A stretch of DNA of 64,000 nt, from the NCBI GenBank assembly GCA_905160935.1, contig CAJHZI010000533.1, positions 3,190,001 through 3,254,000 of the forward strand. The letters run 5' to 3'. A program made the position numbers and the translations under genes. The DNA is from Enchytraeus crypticus. Its lineage: Eukaryota > Annelida > Clitellata > Enchytraeida > Enchytraeidae. Below the pieces are notes generated by a model. It ran no database searches, had not been told where the DNA came from, and saw nothing but the letters and a program-made list of their open reading frames with translations. Below, in pieces: positions 35,043 to 44,378 of the stretch (its first letter is position 1; each line of letters starts with the position of its first letter).

Positions 35043-37809
35043 CAGATTATATAGATCTTAGATTATATATAAACACAAATAATTTATTTTTACATATATC
35101 ATAAGGAACTGAAGGAAGAACTGTATGTTTCATGTACTGAGAGGTAATGAATTACTAAAAGATAAATTTAAAGAAAATGTAAGAGAAAATGTTAGAGGAA
35201 AATCGATAGTTGAGATGCTGGCTGATTTGATAACTAATTCATGCGTTATACGAAGATAAAGACAGAGGATATGTGGAGGAGTTATATTCCATGGACCTGT
35301 CAATAAAAGTGCATTAAGAGAGAAAGAGAGATTATATATACTTCTTGCTAATCAAGCACGATAACACACAGCTAAACACACGCCAGTTACATTTGGATCC
35401 TTAGGTCATTCATGATGCGACACGAGTTTCTGTTTTTTATTTGGTTTAATCCAGATATTAAAAATGTTTCATAAAAGGTGCAATCGAAAGAACACGTTAA
35501 AATTTGACTTCTCGAATCACAAAATAAACAACCGTGAAGAATTTATGCACAATTGAAGAAAGTTTCTGCTAAAGAATGTATAGCCTAATCCTATCTTCTG
35601 ATCTATATGATCAAAAGATAGGATTGATTGGCTGAAGCCAGTGGCGCTGTCGGTAAGATATTCGACCGCGGATCAGTAGGTACCGGTTCAATTCCTGGGC
35701 TCGCCCGTCACTTACATCGCTTTCGAGTGAGAAAACTCACGTTAACATTGGCTTTATCAGCTTTTTTATATCTACATCACGTCTAATAAATATCAGTCTT
35801 CCGTCAAGTGGCAGGTCCGCTTAACATATTCCTGCACATTCCTATCTCACTCATCAAACTCTAATCCATTTTCCAACTAGTCACATAGCTTTGCATTATT
35901 TTAGTTACACTTAATGTAATTAGAAAATTATTAAAATGTGAAAAATATTAATTCCTTTGTAGTACGTATTTATTATTTCCACACTTACCTTACTCTTCGG
36001 CTGATTCTGAAACAGTGAAAGCCCAGCTTTTACTCTGTTCTGAATCCCTCGCACGGTCCCTTTAGTGCTATATATAGTGGTGTCCGGGTCTTCATATCGG
36101 ACTCTGCTGAAGAACGGATGGGAACGGTCGATCTGGCGTCGGACACCAGTGTGATCGACGACCGATAAGTCCGAGTAGGAATCGTACATATCCCCCGGGG
36201 AAAGTTCGGCCCAATGCCCCTCGGTTGCTGCCGGACGGACGAGGAGTTGGGTCCTGGGACTGAGTGGACTTGTGGAGGATATACTGGAAGAAGCGGTGTA
36301 CGGATCTGAACTGGAAAGGTGGTTAGCTGAGTTGTCTCTGTGAGGTACTTGAAGACTCTCAAGATCAAGTTTCAATTCATCTTTGTTCGCTATTGTGAGG
36401 TTTTGAAAAGTTTTATTCGTTGAAGAATTTGCTTTACCGTTGACAACTTCGGATGATAGGAACTTCGGTTCTTTGGTTTCCGGTACTTGGTTCTCTAAAC
36501 TTCTATCGGATGACGAGATTGGTCCACTGCCGTTATGAACTTTTGGCGCTGAAGATGACAACAAAATTGTTGATTTCGAGTTGGTTGTTGTGACAGAATT
36601 CTCAAAGGTTTGACTTGGAGATAGCTTTGATCCATTGTCTTTGTGGATCGAAGGCTGTGAGTATGAAGACGTTGTGCTTTTGTTTGAAACGTGGTTATTT
36701 TCAACTGTACTGCCAACCGCAGTGTTAAAAGAGTTAGAAGTAAAATCTGCAGTCACGGAGTTCACTCTACCACTTCTATCTGAACCTTTAACTTCTCCTC
36801 TATCAGGATTGCCTTGTGTCATGATTTCAGCAGCGTTTATTTTGTCATTAGCCGGATATGTGGTGGTCGATATAGTCATTGATCTGTCCGTTTCACACCC
36901 TGATCCAACTCTCTTACTGCTAATATCCGGATTCCTTTGCACGGAATGATTCGCAGTAGGGAACCCGGGTGGATTTTCCGATAACCTGGAAGAATTTGTT
37001 GATTGTCGTGTGCTACGTAAACTCGTCATACCACTATCAGCTTGTTTGAATTCCATGGAAGGATGTCTCGTATCCTTTGCCTCATATTGGTCTTTACTGA
37101 TATCCGACTCAAATTTTGAGTTACTTCTATCTATATCCAACACTGAGTTTTGACCTAATGAGTTGCCTAAGCTAGTACAAGAATTGAAAATTAGGTTGTT
37201 ACTGTTGGTAGTTGGCCTATGTACAGCAGAATTTCTGTTTATAGAATTGTCAGCAATAGTGGAATAGTTTGCTTTTCCAATTTCTGAATGTTGCTCAGTC
37301 AAAGTATTCGTCCCAGTGTTGCTAGCAATATTCTGAGGGGCCGATGTGCTCGTTCTACTGTTCAGAGTATCAGAAACCGTTACAAACTCTGCTCTCGAAG
37401 GTAACTCTTCTGTCACTGTTGAGGTAATGGTTTTATTTTCATAATCTGCAGAAGGTCTTTCGCCGTTCGAGGTGTTCTCTGGAACGAGTGTCCTGGAACT
37501 TCCGTTACTGACAGAACTACTCGTTCTACCTACTGACGCCGTCTCACTAACGCTACTTCTATAACTAGATCTGTTGTAACTATCATAGTTGTAGTTATTA
37601 GACTGACTGTTATTGTTTCCGTTTTCTAGTTTCTTCACAGAATTAGTTTTAGGTGGCTCGTGTCTCTTGGACGATTCTCGTCTCAGCAATGAACTGAGTC
37701 GAAATGATTTCGACGAATGACTTTTTTCATCTCGCCCACTATCGATTACTGAATTCCTCTTTATCGGCTCAGAGGTAAAACTATAGCTGCCCTTGCTACT
37801 TGACTTCAT
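17891..37809 (-). CDS. GRXCR1: Glutaredoxin domain-containing cysteine-rich protein (GRXCR1 / CG31559 type), 984 aa
   Basis: Four-exon gene: complement(join(17891-18724, 24717-24782, 30801-31034, 35989-37809)), 2955 nt including stop, all three introns phase 0. Start: ATG at 37809-37807 with in-frame TAG three codons upstream. Domains: residues 1 to about 510 are Ser/Asn/Thr-rich and probably disordered; a conserved segment leads to KGTVRG (583-588); glutaredoxin-like fold at about 615-707 with YMTSVQVVRKTF where a CPYC site would be and cis-Pro motif ELPQLF (Pro675); Cys-rich domain 715-763 with four CxxC pairs; then a 220-residue Asn/Ser-rich tail. Known of the family: vertebrate GRXCR1 localises to stereocilia, affects actin organisation and causes deafness when mutated; the fly proteins are little characterised. 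The missing redox Cys pair matches the family. The Asn/Ser-rich tail is unusual, since human GRXCR1 ends just after the Cys-rich domain. Confidence 0.93.
19150..20130 (-). mobile_element. LINE-A: 5'-truncated, decayed non-LTR retrotransposon (RTE-like) reverse transcriptase
   Basis: Read on the minus strand in order: NIYAEAMMEEAMEDIEEEV (near 19845-19905), GGNLLQDVIFAHD (the catalytic FADD-type motif has become FAHD, 19805-19816), LNDTSLKYGMKIDIKDKK (about 19700-19755), the EQARSFKYLDHTITD motif (19630-19680) and GRGRPRLGMLDNL (19195-19225). These are the palm, thumb and C-terminal parts of a LINE reverse transcriptase. An in-frame stop follows the catalytic region and frameshifts separate the blocks, so the copy is dead. 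It lies in GRXCR intron 3 in the same orientation as that gene. The last ~20 codons seen in other copies are missing. Confidence 0.85.
20155..20290 (+). repeat. R4 element
   Basis: TTCTGGAATTTGCACCGTTT, GGCTTGAATTTGTCTCAA, GCTCGATGTTGTCATTGATG, GCACTCTAATTGTTGG and an ATT tail. It directly abuts the truncated LINE-A copy. Confidence 0.8.
20871..20907. repeat. (CT)n microsatellite
   Basis: About 37 bp of CT with one CTTT interruption, in GRXCR intron 3. Confidence 0.95.
21258..21400. repeat. ATT/TTATG-rich low-complexity tract
   Basis: Runs of TTATTA mixed with TATGTTATGTTATGTTA. The open frame encoding Tyr/Leu/Ile here is simple sequence. Confidence 0.85.
21858..22018 (+). repeat. R3 element
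   Basis: ATCACCATCTTCCCTTGAAT, CAGTTTAACTAGGGTTTGGA, AATAGACTGTCTCAAATCC, CTACATCATATCATCAGTCA. Same order as at 33869, 53866 and 59645 and inverted at 61220. The distal GACACGTGCAGT end is absent in this copy. Confidence 0.75.
22269..22400 (+). repeat. SINE1 copy, well preserved
   Basis: GGCTGGAGTCAGTGGCGAAG, TCGGTAAGATACACGACCGC, GCGGGGTTCAAATCCTGAGC, TCACTGACATCGCTTTCGAG, TGAGGAAACTAACGTTAACC. The A-box region (TGGCGAAGTCGG) and B box (GGTTCAAATCC) match the pol III consensus. Confidence 0.9.
23335..23535 (+). repeat. ~48-bp tandem repeat
   Basis: About four units built from AATACTACTTCAGTGGAATA, CTTTTTATGTGAATACTAG and TTCAGTAAA. Related GTTCAGT-TAAATACTAGTTC text continues to about 23690 and grades into the 16-bp array. 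Confidence 0.85.
23690..23990 (+). repeat. 16-bp minisatellite, about 18 units
   Basis: Units GGAATACTGGTTCAAT and variants (CTTG for CTGG, CAGT for CAAT). Since 16 is not a multiple of three, three units make a 16-codon super-unit, and the unit has no stop in any of the three plus frames, so all three read open with the same peptide motif (EYLFNGILVQWN). I regard these frames as artefacts. Confidence 0.95.
24717..24782 (-). CDS. GRXCR1: GRXCR exon 3: end of the glutaredoxin-like domain
   Basis: A 66-nt exon, 22 codons, phase 0 at both ends. Acceptor TTATTATTATTGCAG precedes GAT GCG TCA; donor GTAAAA. It encodes DASEVERLNENGTLREIF, then KEFK, equivalent to the family's LNESGELRQLL helix after the FVDG-x-YIG strand. 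It is too short to appear as an open frame but is required by the gene structure. Confidence 0.93.
24890..25090 (+). repeat. R2 element
   Basis: CAAGTGGCAGATTCAATAAA, CTCACAGTCTGC and CCATTGCCTTCCTCAGTTCT in the R2 order. The middle is diverged from the copies at 687 and 32960. Confidence 0.65.
26195..26277 (+). mobile_element. LINE-A 3' end fragment with (AG)n tail
   Basis: AGAGAAGAGTGGATGCGTTA, then CCTATGGACCTGCTAATAGG, CATTGCACTAAGAGAGAG and 20 bp of AG. It corresponds to the last codons of the LINE ORF, the stop, and the short 3'UTR. Confidence 0.75.
26955..27022. repeat. (TA)n microsatellite
   Basis: About 68 bp of TA with a TACATA interruption. A diverged AGATGGTAGAA motif precedes it and recurs at 27059, possibly worn LINE-A 3' ends. 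Confidence 0.95.
28867..28925. repeat. (GA)n microsatellite, interrupted
   Basis: GAGAGA run followed by GGGAAGGGGAGAGAGGGGGG. Confidence 0.95.
29148..29530 (+). repeat. Two adjoining tandem arrays (37-bp and ~15-bp units)
   Basis: 29148-29325: units of 37 bp with ACATCATAGCTCTCATA and GATTACAGTCATAAC. 29330-29530: a repeat of TTACTGTYATTA and ATCATCACTGTTATTAGT. The minus frame through the second array encodes Asn/Ser/Asp runs and is not considered coding. Confidence 0.85.
30310..30372 (-). repeat. Short R2/R3-end scrap
   Basis: On the minus strand it reads ATTAGTCGCCTCTTACGACA, then CGCACACG, which is the distal motif shared by R2 and R3 (CGCCTTCTAAGACACGTGCA at 34107). Confidence 0.5.
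30801..31034 (-). CDS. GRXCR1: GRXCR exon 2: core of the glutaredoxin-like domain
   Basis: Acceptor TATTGGATTTCAG precedes GAT CGG TCA; donor GTGAGT begins at 30800. It is 78 codons, phase 0 (residues 608-685). RDRIVFYMTSVQVVRKTF parallels the family's VVIYTTSLRVVRTTF; Cys634 follows in helix 1; then FYEERDVFINKDF, the cis-proline strand PELPQLF and DGVYIG. The Cys pair of classical glutaredoxins is absent. The apparent Met start used by simple ORF calling is a Leu (TTG) inside the exon. Confidence 0.95.
31146..31180 (-). repeat. SINE1 head scrap
   Basis: On the minus strand: GGCTGGAGCCAGTGGCGATG, the first 20 bases of SINE1, then unrelated sequence. Confidence 0.6.
31237..31325. repeat. (TA)n microsatellite
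   Basis: About 89 bp of TA with one TATGTA interruption. The Tyr/Ile open frame here is simple sequence. Confidence 0.98.
31770..31880. repeat. 12-bp tandem repeat, about 9 units
   Basis: Perfect CTTACCTTCAAC units. On the minus strand they give Lys-Val-Glu-Gly or Arg-Leu-Lys-Val repeats in two frames. The units are near identical, so the array is recent. Confidence 0.97.
32290..32453 (+). mobile_element. LINE-A 3' end, best-preserved C-terminus
   Basis: Translates GRVRPRLGMLDDLKTHSY, VEMKRKAEDREEWRRYVP and then TGA, followed by ACCTGCCAGTAGGCAGTGCA, CTAAGAGAGAGA. This defines the end of the LINE-A ORF: a conserved Lys/Glu/Trp-rich C-terminus typical of endonuclease-reverse transcriptase elements, and a 3'UTR of only some 30 bp. 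Confidence 0.85.
32960..33175 (+). repeat. R2 element
   Basis: TAAGTGGCAGGTCCATGGCA, ACTCAGAGTCTG, AGTCTCTTCACAAAACGC, CTATGCCTAGTTCATACC, ATTGCCTTCCTCAGTTTT. Nearly full length compared with the copy at 687. Confidence 0.8.
33869..34150 (+). repeat. R3 element, longest copy
   Basis: Starts in an ATCATC microsatellite, then CCAGTTTAACCAGAGTTGGG, AATAGACTGTCTCAAATCC, CTACATCATATCTTTCATCA, TTTCTGGAGCCTAGGCGCTC, GAATGCTCTTTCTGACGTTG, and the end CGCCTTCTAAGACACGTGCA. Confidence 0.8.
34970..35041. repeat. (TA)n microsatellite
   Basis: About 72 bp of TA. Confidence 0.98.
35250..35333 (+). mobile_element. LINE-A 3' end fragment
   Basis: CGAAGATAAAGACAGAGGAT, GTGGAGGAGTTATATTCCAT, GGACCTGTCAATAAAAGTGC, ATTAAGAGAGAAAGAGAG. 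Diverged copy of the ORF end, stop region and AG-rich tail. Confidence 0.75.
35630..35768 (+). repeat. SINE1 copy
   Basis: GGCTGAAGCCAGTGGCGCTG, TCGGTAAGATATTCGACCGC, CCGGTTCAATTCCTGGGC (B box), TCACTTACATCGCTTTCGAG, AACTCACGTTAACATTGGC. An R2 head (CAAGTGGCAGGTCC) starts about 40 bp downstream at 35805. Confidence 0.88.
35989..37809 (-). CDS. GRXCR1: GRXCR exon 1: start codon, long Ser/Asn-rich N-terminal region
   Basis: 607 codons, ending AAG before the donor GTAAGT (35988-35983), so the reading frame beyond 35989 toward 35920 is intronic. It begins MKSSSKGSYSFTSEP; in-frame TAG occurs nine bases before the ATG. Residues 1 to about 510 are rich in Ser, Asn and Thr with scattered basic patches (SFRLSSLLRRESSKR near 36-50) and no folded domain that I recognise. 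Residues about 525-600 look conserved: ELSPGDMYDSYSDLSVVDH, SHPFFSRVRYEDPDTTIY and KGTVRGIQNRVKAGLSLF. The last parallels KGTVRGVKNRVRNGIATF in fly CG31559. Such N-terminal extensions are usual for the invertebrate members. Confidence 0.94.
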
Positions 37810-38640
37810 ATCGAGCTAATCGACAGCGCCCAAATCAATTAATTTGTCACTAATTATCCAAAGAGAGATCAATAAGTTAATTTATTGGCTTATTAATAGG
37901 CACTAATCACTTTGCTGTAAATTATTATATCAGTTCAGCACTAACTGCTAAATACGTAACTGCACTCTGATCCAATATCATCTGACTGAATTGAAGATTA
38001 CAAACAGCTACGAGATTTATCTAACGTAACAAATTCGCTACAAGTGGCTGTTGTCGAAAGTTTAAGCGAATTGTCAGGCAAGTTATTAAATTATACACTA
38101 CAGAGCTCGAGCCCATTGAGTATTGAGTACGTGTATTTAGAAGCATGTACGAGTATAGCACGCTTAAGCAAGCATGGAAGCCTCATTATACTCCACAAGG
38201 CTGCGAGCCCAACCCACGCTGAGTTATAAGCTTGATATAAATTCAAACGGTAAAATTCCTAGCATAGTTCTTTCAATTTGTCCTGAAAAAGCAATATAGT
38301 TTTGTAATAACTTTTTATATATTAAATTACGATTACAATTTTTACGTCTGCTGCAAATAAAACCAGTAGAAATTGATTCCTTATGAAGAATCAACGGTTA
38401 TCGCTTATTCGTTTTCAATCAACAGCAAATAGTGTTGAGAGTTCATATTTTTCAATTGGCTAAATATATACCATCGACATCTGAATTGAATTTGTCATTT
38501 ATTTTCTACTGCATTGTTTTTCCGCTCAACACTCGAACTTATTACAAAGGCAATGTAATTTAATATTTATTCTGGAACAATGAGGAACATTACATACAAT
38601 CTGTATTACTACTAATTTTAATTTACCTCAGGTATAAAAG
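37810..38640 (-). promoter_or_regulatory. 5' flank of the GRXCR gene
   Basis: Upstream region on the minus strand: 5'UTR and presumed promoter. TATA-like words (GTATAATTT, GAGTATAATGAGG) occur between 38080 and 38200, but none is decisive and the transcription start cannot be placed. The plus-strand frame at 38044-38229 has no family resemblance. Confidence 0.3.
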
Positions 38641-38648
38641 TATCTGAC

Positions 38649-38664
38649 AATTTCTCTCTCTCCG

Positions 38665-38747
<83 letters not shown>

Positions 38748-38850
38748 CAGTGCTCACTGGCAGATCCATGGTACACGTATATAACGCCTCCACTCTTCTC
38801 TGTATGCCGATTTTCTCGTCAAGTTCACGAGAGGATCTTTATTAAACCTA
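38649..38850 (-). mobile_element. LINE-A 3' end with long (GA)n tail
   Basis: On the minus strand: ACAGAGAAGAGTGGAGGCGT, ATATACGTGTACCATGGATC, TGCCAGTGAGCACTGTACTC, then about 95 bp of (AG)n with few interruptions (38649-38742). Shows the LINE tail expanded into a microsatellite. Confidence 0.8.
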
Positions 38851-39314
38851 CTGAATTAATCTAGGAACATTTCATAATTAATCTATGGCATTTCATAATT
38901 AATCATGAACATTAATTACGAACATTTCATAATTACTCTATGACATTTCATAACTTAAACATTCTGCTTCTGTTTCTCTTTCCATCTCCTTCCCTTAGAT
39001 AATAAAACTTTTAAAAAGTAAAAAAAATGTGTTGAATCGTAGCTGGCACAACGCTATTTTCAGGAATAATATAACGTACGTGCTAAACGACAAAGTTCAT
39101 ATGATCTACTTCAGCAAAGACAGCAAGTTAAGCACGAGGACTCCAGGTGTCCACTCTTAAGTATTCCATCATCTCTTTTGCCCCGAGCAAAACGCAGACT
39201 ACCACGCTGGCAGTTCTTTGATCTAGAATCAATCTGAACGCGGCATCCCTTGAACATACCGACATCTCCTGTACTGATACCGTCATCCCCATTGATACAG
39301 ACAACTCCGTACTG

Positions 39315-39452
39315 TCTGAAGCCAGTGGCGATGTCAGTATTAGATATTCGACCGCGGATCAGTATGTGCGGGATTCAAATCTTGGGCTTGTCCGTCACTG
39401 ATATCATCTTTGAGTGAGGAAACTGACGCTAACATTAGCTTTAAAAGCTTTT
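39315..39452 (+). repeat. SINE1 copy
   Basis: GAAGCCAGTGGCGATGTCAG, ATATTCGACCGCGGATCAGT, GCGGGATTCAAATCTTGGGC, TCACTGATATCATCTTTGAG, TGAGGAAACTGACGCTAACA, TTAGCTTTAAAAGCTTTTAA. Confidence 0.88.
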
Positions 39453-41690
39453 AACATCTCCTCGTGATAGAATTCAACTGATCAGCTAAACATAAAATGA
39501 GACTAACATTAAAATAAAACTAACGCTTAATTAATAGCTAACGCTAACATAAAAGCCAAACATATTGACAGTTTTCTGTCCTAAACGTCTAGTAGTAGAG
39601 GGGCGGGGACTGGATAAAAGATTTTTACGGCGACTTTTGGGGTATAATTATATATTTTAAAAATCATACTAATAACATTTTGCTTTACCAAAGGCACTGA
39701 CCATCTAGCCTTATCTGGCAATCAAATACACTTCATAAGTTTTGAACGACCATCAAGAAAGTCTAAGAAATTTTATTCGGCAACTGGTACAATCGGTATT
39801 TGAAGTCAGAAAATCAAGTACCAAAATTCATGACACTTGAAGCATAAATTATATCGCAATTCACTGACACATCTTGAGCAGTTATGTAGAAATCATTATT
39901 TATAGACTAACTCCAAACAAAAGCTTGAATTAATTGTGTGTCTCGATTGCTTTTGACCTATATCATTATAGTGAATGAGCTAAGCCCTAGCTGATTGCTT
40001 CAGTGGCTAGTAACGTAGTCCATACGTTTTATTACAAAATTACTAACTTAGAATTTGCTAGTATACTCACTTTCAAATTATGTAAATTTTGCACTAAATT
40101 ATTTTTATATATCTGTGGCGGTGTACATAAATTCTATTACGTACAAGAAGTCTTAAATCAATTAACGATCGATTTTTAGATTGATTAACTCTACCATTTC
40201 AACAGCGTTCACTTATTTATTGAAAATGGTAGGCAATGAAGTAAACAAGGTGAACAAGGTGAAGTGATTCACATAAAGTAAATGAGTAGAAATAAATAAG
40301 AAAATAAATAAGAACTATATAATAAATATATATATATATATATATAAATCTATAGAAATATATAATAAATAAGAAATATATGCAAGAATTTCAAAGTCAA
40401 ATATGATTAGAATGAGAATCATAAAGCTAAAAAAGAGAAAAGATAGTTTTATACTTTATAAAAGGGTTTTTGCCGGTTTCAATCAAACGTTGTGTCACCG
40501 GGTGAGTAAAAGTAAAGTTTGACTTCTGTTCATCAGTTTTACTAACAGGGTGTAGCTCTTTTTACTAAAGTGGGCAATAGAAAAAATCAAAATAAAAGTG
40601 GGGAGGGGCTCGTTTCGCTTGCTAACATGAAAAAAGTTAATGGCAACGAAAAATTATGAACTACAAAAAACGAAGTTCAAAGTATCGACAGGTAGAGCAA
40701 AGTTAACTGCATGAATAATAATAATATTTGAATTAATTGATGCAATTGCAGTTAATTGCATTAAAACAAATTTCTTTTAGTGGGTGGTTGGCCAACATGT
40801 CACTGTTGTGAAGCCACTATTCGCTCAATGTTGTTTCAACCATGATGAAAAGTATATCAAAACATCTTATTGTGCGGAAATGTATAGAATTATTTTGATC
40901 TCTTCACTCGTCTGCTTAACTCGGTACATTTTCTAGTTAAAAGTTATTGTCATATATAAAAATTGCATCAAATGAGATACATTTCAAAGTAAAGCTGCTA
41001 AAAAATTCTTATTAATACTTGTTATAGCTTTGCATTCATCGGGCACTGACTAGTATTACAGCAAAACAGATATATTACAATTCTGGAAAAATTGATTCAC
41101 ATTGTACATACATACTAATTAGTATTTACTGGGCCTTGTACACGATTACAAGCCTTGTACAATCAGCAATTGTATAGCAACTGTTTTTACAGTAACCTAT
41201 AATTTTAATAGCAAAGCAATTACAGTCCCTTACGTTCAATAATCCATTACTTGGCGACATACAACACTTAATTTGAATGCATTTCTTTGCAGAGAATAAA
41301 TGTATTAAAGTATTAAATTATTTTGGGGATAGACTGAGCATTACTCCGCAACATAGAATATTTTTTTAGTTATCATCAAGCCATTGTTGTTGGCTCACCC
41401 TTTATTAGACAGGCTGTTATTACAAGTCGCATGCAAGGTGTGCGCAATGAATCGACGCATTGACACTCAAATGGTCCATTGAAAATGTGACCATCAGTCA
41501 TATCTTTGTGTGCACAGATGACGTATGAAAGTACTGCATTGCTGACCTTTCTTTTTCTTCACTAGTCTCAAAACAATATTTAAAATGTATTTGTGAAAAT
41601 AACTGTCGAAAATAAGTAACACTTGCATTTAAATATATTACTAAATTATCTGATTGTATGATTCTATTTTGACAATATTAGACGTTATAC
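39453..41690. other. No gene recognised
   Basis: AT-rich sequence with a short (TA)n at 40329-40346 and a GT-poor, A-rich stretch around 40230-40450. No conserved exon, tRNA or dispersed repeat was recognised. Confidence 0.4.
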
Positions 41691-41693
41691 ATT

Positions 41694-41757
41694 ACTTTTG
41701 TTTCCTCAAGCAAGGGTGATGTCAGGGACGACCCCATCACATGTCAGTATAAATTGA
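41694..41757 (-). repeat. SINE core-domain fragment (same as at 62935)
   Basis: On the minus strand: CTGACATGTGATGGGGTCGT, CCCTGACATCACCCTTGC, TTGAGGAAAC. Matches 62950-63000 and resembles the SINE1 core (CTGACATCGC, GTGAGGAAACTG). Confidence 0.65.
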
Positions 41758-41992
41758 TCTGAAAATAACTAACAATGTGTGTGAGCAATTAAGAGAAAAG
41801 ATAATGACTCCCGTTACCGAATAAGAAATACTGCTCAATGCAAAAACCTAACTAAGAGTTTTTATTACTCACCTTTACTGACAAAAATGATATTTTATCA
41901 TAGAACTAATAGTATAAGAAACAAACAGTATGATTGTAAATGGTAGATTGAATTTCTATATAATTTAAATACTAATTCGCATGTTGATATAA

Positions 41993-42105
41993 AAGGAAAA
42001 TCAGAAATATGTGGTGGAGTTATACGTCATGGACCTGCTAACAGGCAGTGCAGTCAGAGAGACAGATAGACAGAGAGCGAGAAGGGGGAAGAGATAGAGA
42101 GATAC
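41993..42105 (+). mobile_element. LINE-A 3' end with AGAC/AGAG tail
   Basis: AAAATCAGAAATATGTGGTG, GAGTTATACGTCATGGACCT, GCTAACAGGCAGTGCAGTCA, then a GAGAGACAGATAGACAGAGA tail. Confidence 0.78.
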
Positions 42106-42514
42106 ATAAATTGGATGTTTAAATAGCTCAGTGTTTATCATCAGGTATAAACTATATAGTCACTAAATGCTAAATTACCAATCCAATAGTGAATTTCTGG
42201 TCGAGCTTATCAGAAAACAAATCTCGAAAATTCACAGGATCGGTTAATGGATAGTATAATAAGTTCCTTTGCAGCTTAAATAAGTCCTCTTAAAAGTGAT
42301 ACAATCATAATATCACGATTTATCATTTCATTATAGTACAAATTATTTTTTTGGACGCTATGTTACCTAACTTTTGCAACAAATTAGCTATAAAGCTTTA
42401 TGTAGTTTGAGTTGTTTATAAACTCATAATGTATGTGAAAGTGGAGTTTTACTACCTTTGAAAGCTTTTGACAGATATGACGGGTCAAGGTGTTAGAGAT
42501 TTTGAAAATTGTCA

Positions 42515-42735
42515 TGTCCCAAGTGCAGGCCTATTATCATGTCCTAAGTGCAGGCCTATTATCATGTCTTAAGTGCAGGCCTATTATCATGTCCTAAGTG
42601 CAGGCCTATTATCATGTCCTAAGTGTAGGCCTATTGCCATGTCCAAAGTGTAGGCCCATTGTCATGTCCTAAGTGTAGGCTTATTGTTGTGGCCCAAGTG
42701 TAGGCCTATTGTCATGCCACGAATGTAGGCCTTCT
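42515..42735 (+). repeat. ~25-bp minisatellite, about 9 units
   Basis: Units combine ATCATGTCCTAAGTGCAGGC and CTATT. Units are near identical at the left, with more substitutions toward the right (GTGTAGGCCCATTGTC, CACGAATGTAGGCC). Each unit carries an AGGCCTA word. Confidence 0.92.
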
Positions 42736-43069
42736 TTCATTGACGGTCCGGTACACTTTCGAAACCGTGACATGTTGTCAATGAGTCAAGAGCGATTACA
42801 ACTCCGCCATCAGTCAGTACACAACGTTAGGCCGATAAAGGCTACTATGTATTTAAAACATTAAATGAGAAAATAACATTGTAACGAATTCAACGAAATG
42901 TTTATCCACTACGAGAGCTATCAGTTTTAAATCTTTATAAATTAGTAATAATAATAATTATTATTAGCTTTAATAAATAGGAGTTTATAATAATTTATAA
43001 TTTATAATAATAATTAATAAATTAGTCGGTCATCCAAATATCGGATCAAAGTATTTAGTATATTCAAGA

Positions 43070-43206
43070 TTCGACTGGCTGATCAGCTAGTGCGCGAAAT
43101 AAACAGAATGAGTCCAAATGACAACTGTTCAAATCCCAGCCAGGCCGTCTCTAACAACGTCTTTGACAAAGTAACAAACGTCAAAGTTAACTTTAGCGCT
43201 TATTAT
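43070..43206 (+). repeat. Diverged SINE1-like element
   Basis: GACTGGCTGATCAGCTAGTG head, AACTGTTCAAATCCCAGCC (B box), TCTAACAACGTCTTTGACAA core, AACGTCAAAGTTAACTTTAG. It follows the SINE1 plan but with many substitutions, so it is an older copy or a sister subfamily. Confidence 0.55.
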
Positions 43207-43389
43207 TAGTTTTATTCTATCAGTTATAGTCTACCAGTGAACTAATTACAATAATTGCTTACAATTTTAACCTACTGGCAGGTGCAGCTCTTACTCATCA
43301 GCGTTTTGTAACTTAAATTAAAGTATCTCAACTGTGTGTAACTTGCTGACAAACTCTGCGCGACAAACTGATATAGCTTGAGTTAGCCC

Positions 43390-43790
43390 TACTTTCTGCT
43401 GCAGCTGATTCAAACTTTCTCTTACAGGCTGCTGCTTTTGAAAACAGAGTTTCCCATACAAGCTGTTACACCTGAAAACAGAGTTTTCACTACAATCTAC
43501 TAAAGCTGAATGCAAAGTTACCCTAACAGCTGCTGCAGCTGAAAGTAGAGTTTCCCCTAATAGCTGCTGCAGCTGAAAGTAGAGTTTCCCCTAATAGCTG
43601 CTGCAGCTGAAAGTAGAGTTTCCCCTAATAGCTGCTGCAGCTGAAAGTAGAGTTTCCCCTAATAGCTGCTGCAGCTGAAAGTAGAGTTTCCCCCTAGTAG
43701 TTGCTGCAGCTGGAAATGGAGTCTCCCCTACGAGCTGCTAAAGATGAAAATAGAGTTTCCCCTACAATCTATTTCAGCTGCAATAAACTG
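43390..43790 (+). repeat. 34-bp minisatellite with homogenised centre
   Basis: Units contain AGCTGCTGCAGCTGAAAGTA and GAGTTTCCCCTAAT. Four central units (about 43530-43690) are identical; flanking units are progressively diverged (TTTTGAAAACAGAGTTTCCC and others). Confidence 0.92.
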
Positions 43791-43819
43791 CTGCCACAGT
43801 TGTTAAATTGCTGTTTGCA

Positions 43820-43990
43820 TCTCCTCTCTCTCTCTCTCTCTCTCATAGTGCATCAATTGGCAAGTCCATAGCATATAGCTCCTCCACATATTTCTATCAT
43901 CTGCCTTTCTCTTCGTCTCAACCTACGAAGTAGGTATAAAATCATACAACATCTCAAGTCTCGGTCGTCCTCTAACCTTCTTTGGAGTTT
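43820..43990 (-). mobile_element. LINE-A 3' end with (GA)n tail
   Basis: Minus strand translates GRPRLEMLYDFIPTS, stop, VETKRKADDRNMWRSYML, WTCQ, then TGATGCACTATGAGAGAGAG. Same ORF end as at 32290 with one internal stop. Confidence 0.82.
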
Positions 43991-44378
43991 GCATCTCTAC
44001 CAGTAGTTATATAAGAAAATATTTTACTTCAGTTTTAAATAGCAAATGACAAAATATATAAATATAATAGCAAATAATCAACAGTAGGAACTACTGAAAA
44101 CTGCTAATAATTCTACAAAATGGCTTAAAACTATTTAGAAGTTAGAGCTACTTATAAATATTGCTAAGCTATATATAGCCATTACTTTATTTAGAATTGT
44201 TTAAGCTTATACTATATAACAACATGAATAGACTTTACTCAGGCTTTAAATCGAAATCTGTACCCTTAACCGGGGAGCCTAGTCCTTGTTCCATGCCTGT
44301 CTAATCCATGTTCAACTCCAGCACCATTACTAGCGAAAATACCAATTGGCAGTCGGAAAGAGGAGAGAACACTTTTAA

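Larger units (their letters stand above)
31035..35988 (-). other. GRXCR intron 1
   Basis: 4954 bp, donor GTAAGT, phase 0. Filled with (TA)n tracts, a 12-bp array, two LINE-A 3' ends, R2, R3 and SINE1 copies (listed); most recognisable copies are antisense to the gene. Confidence 0.9.

Noticed and set aside
35920-35988. Extension of GRXCR exon 1 to the stop at 35920
   Set aside because: The consensus donor GTAAGT at 35988 and the perfect phase-0 continuation into exon 2 show that this part is intron; the extended peptide ends in non-conserved sequence.
36030-36949. Open frames overlapping GRXCR exon 1
   Set aside because: Shadows of the 607-codon exon in other frames; no family resemblance.
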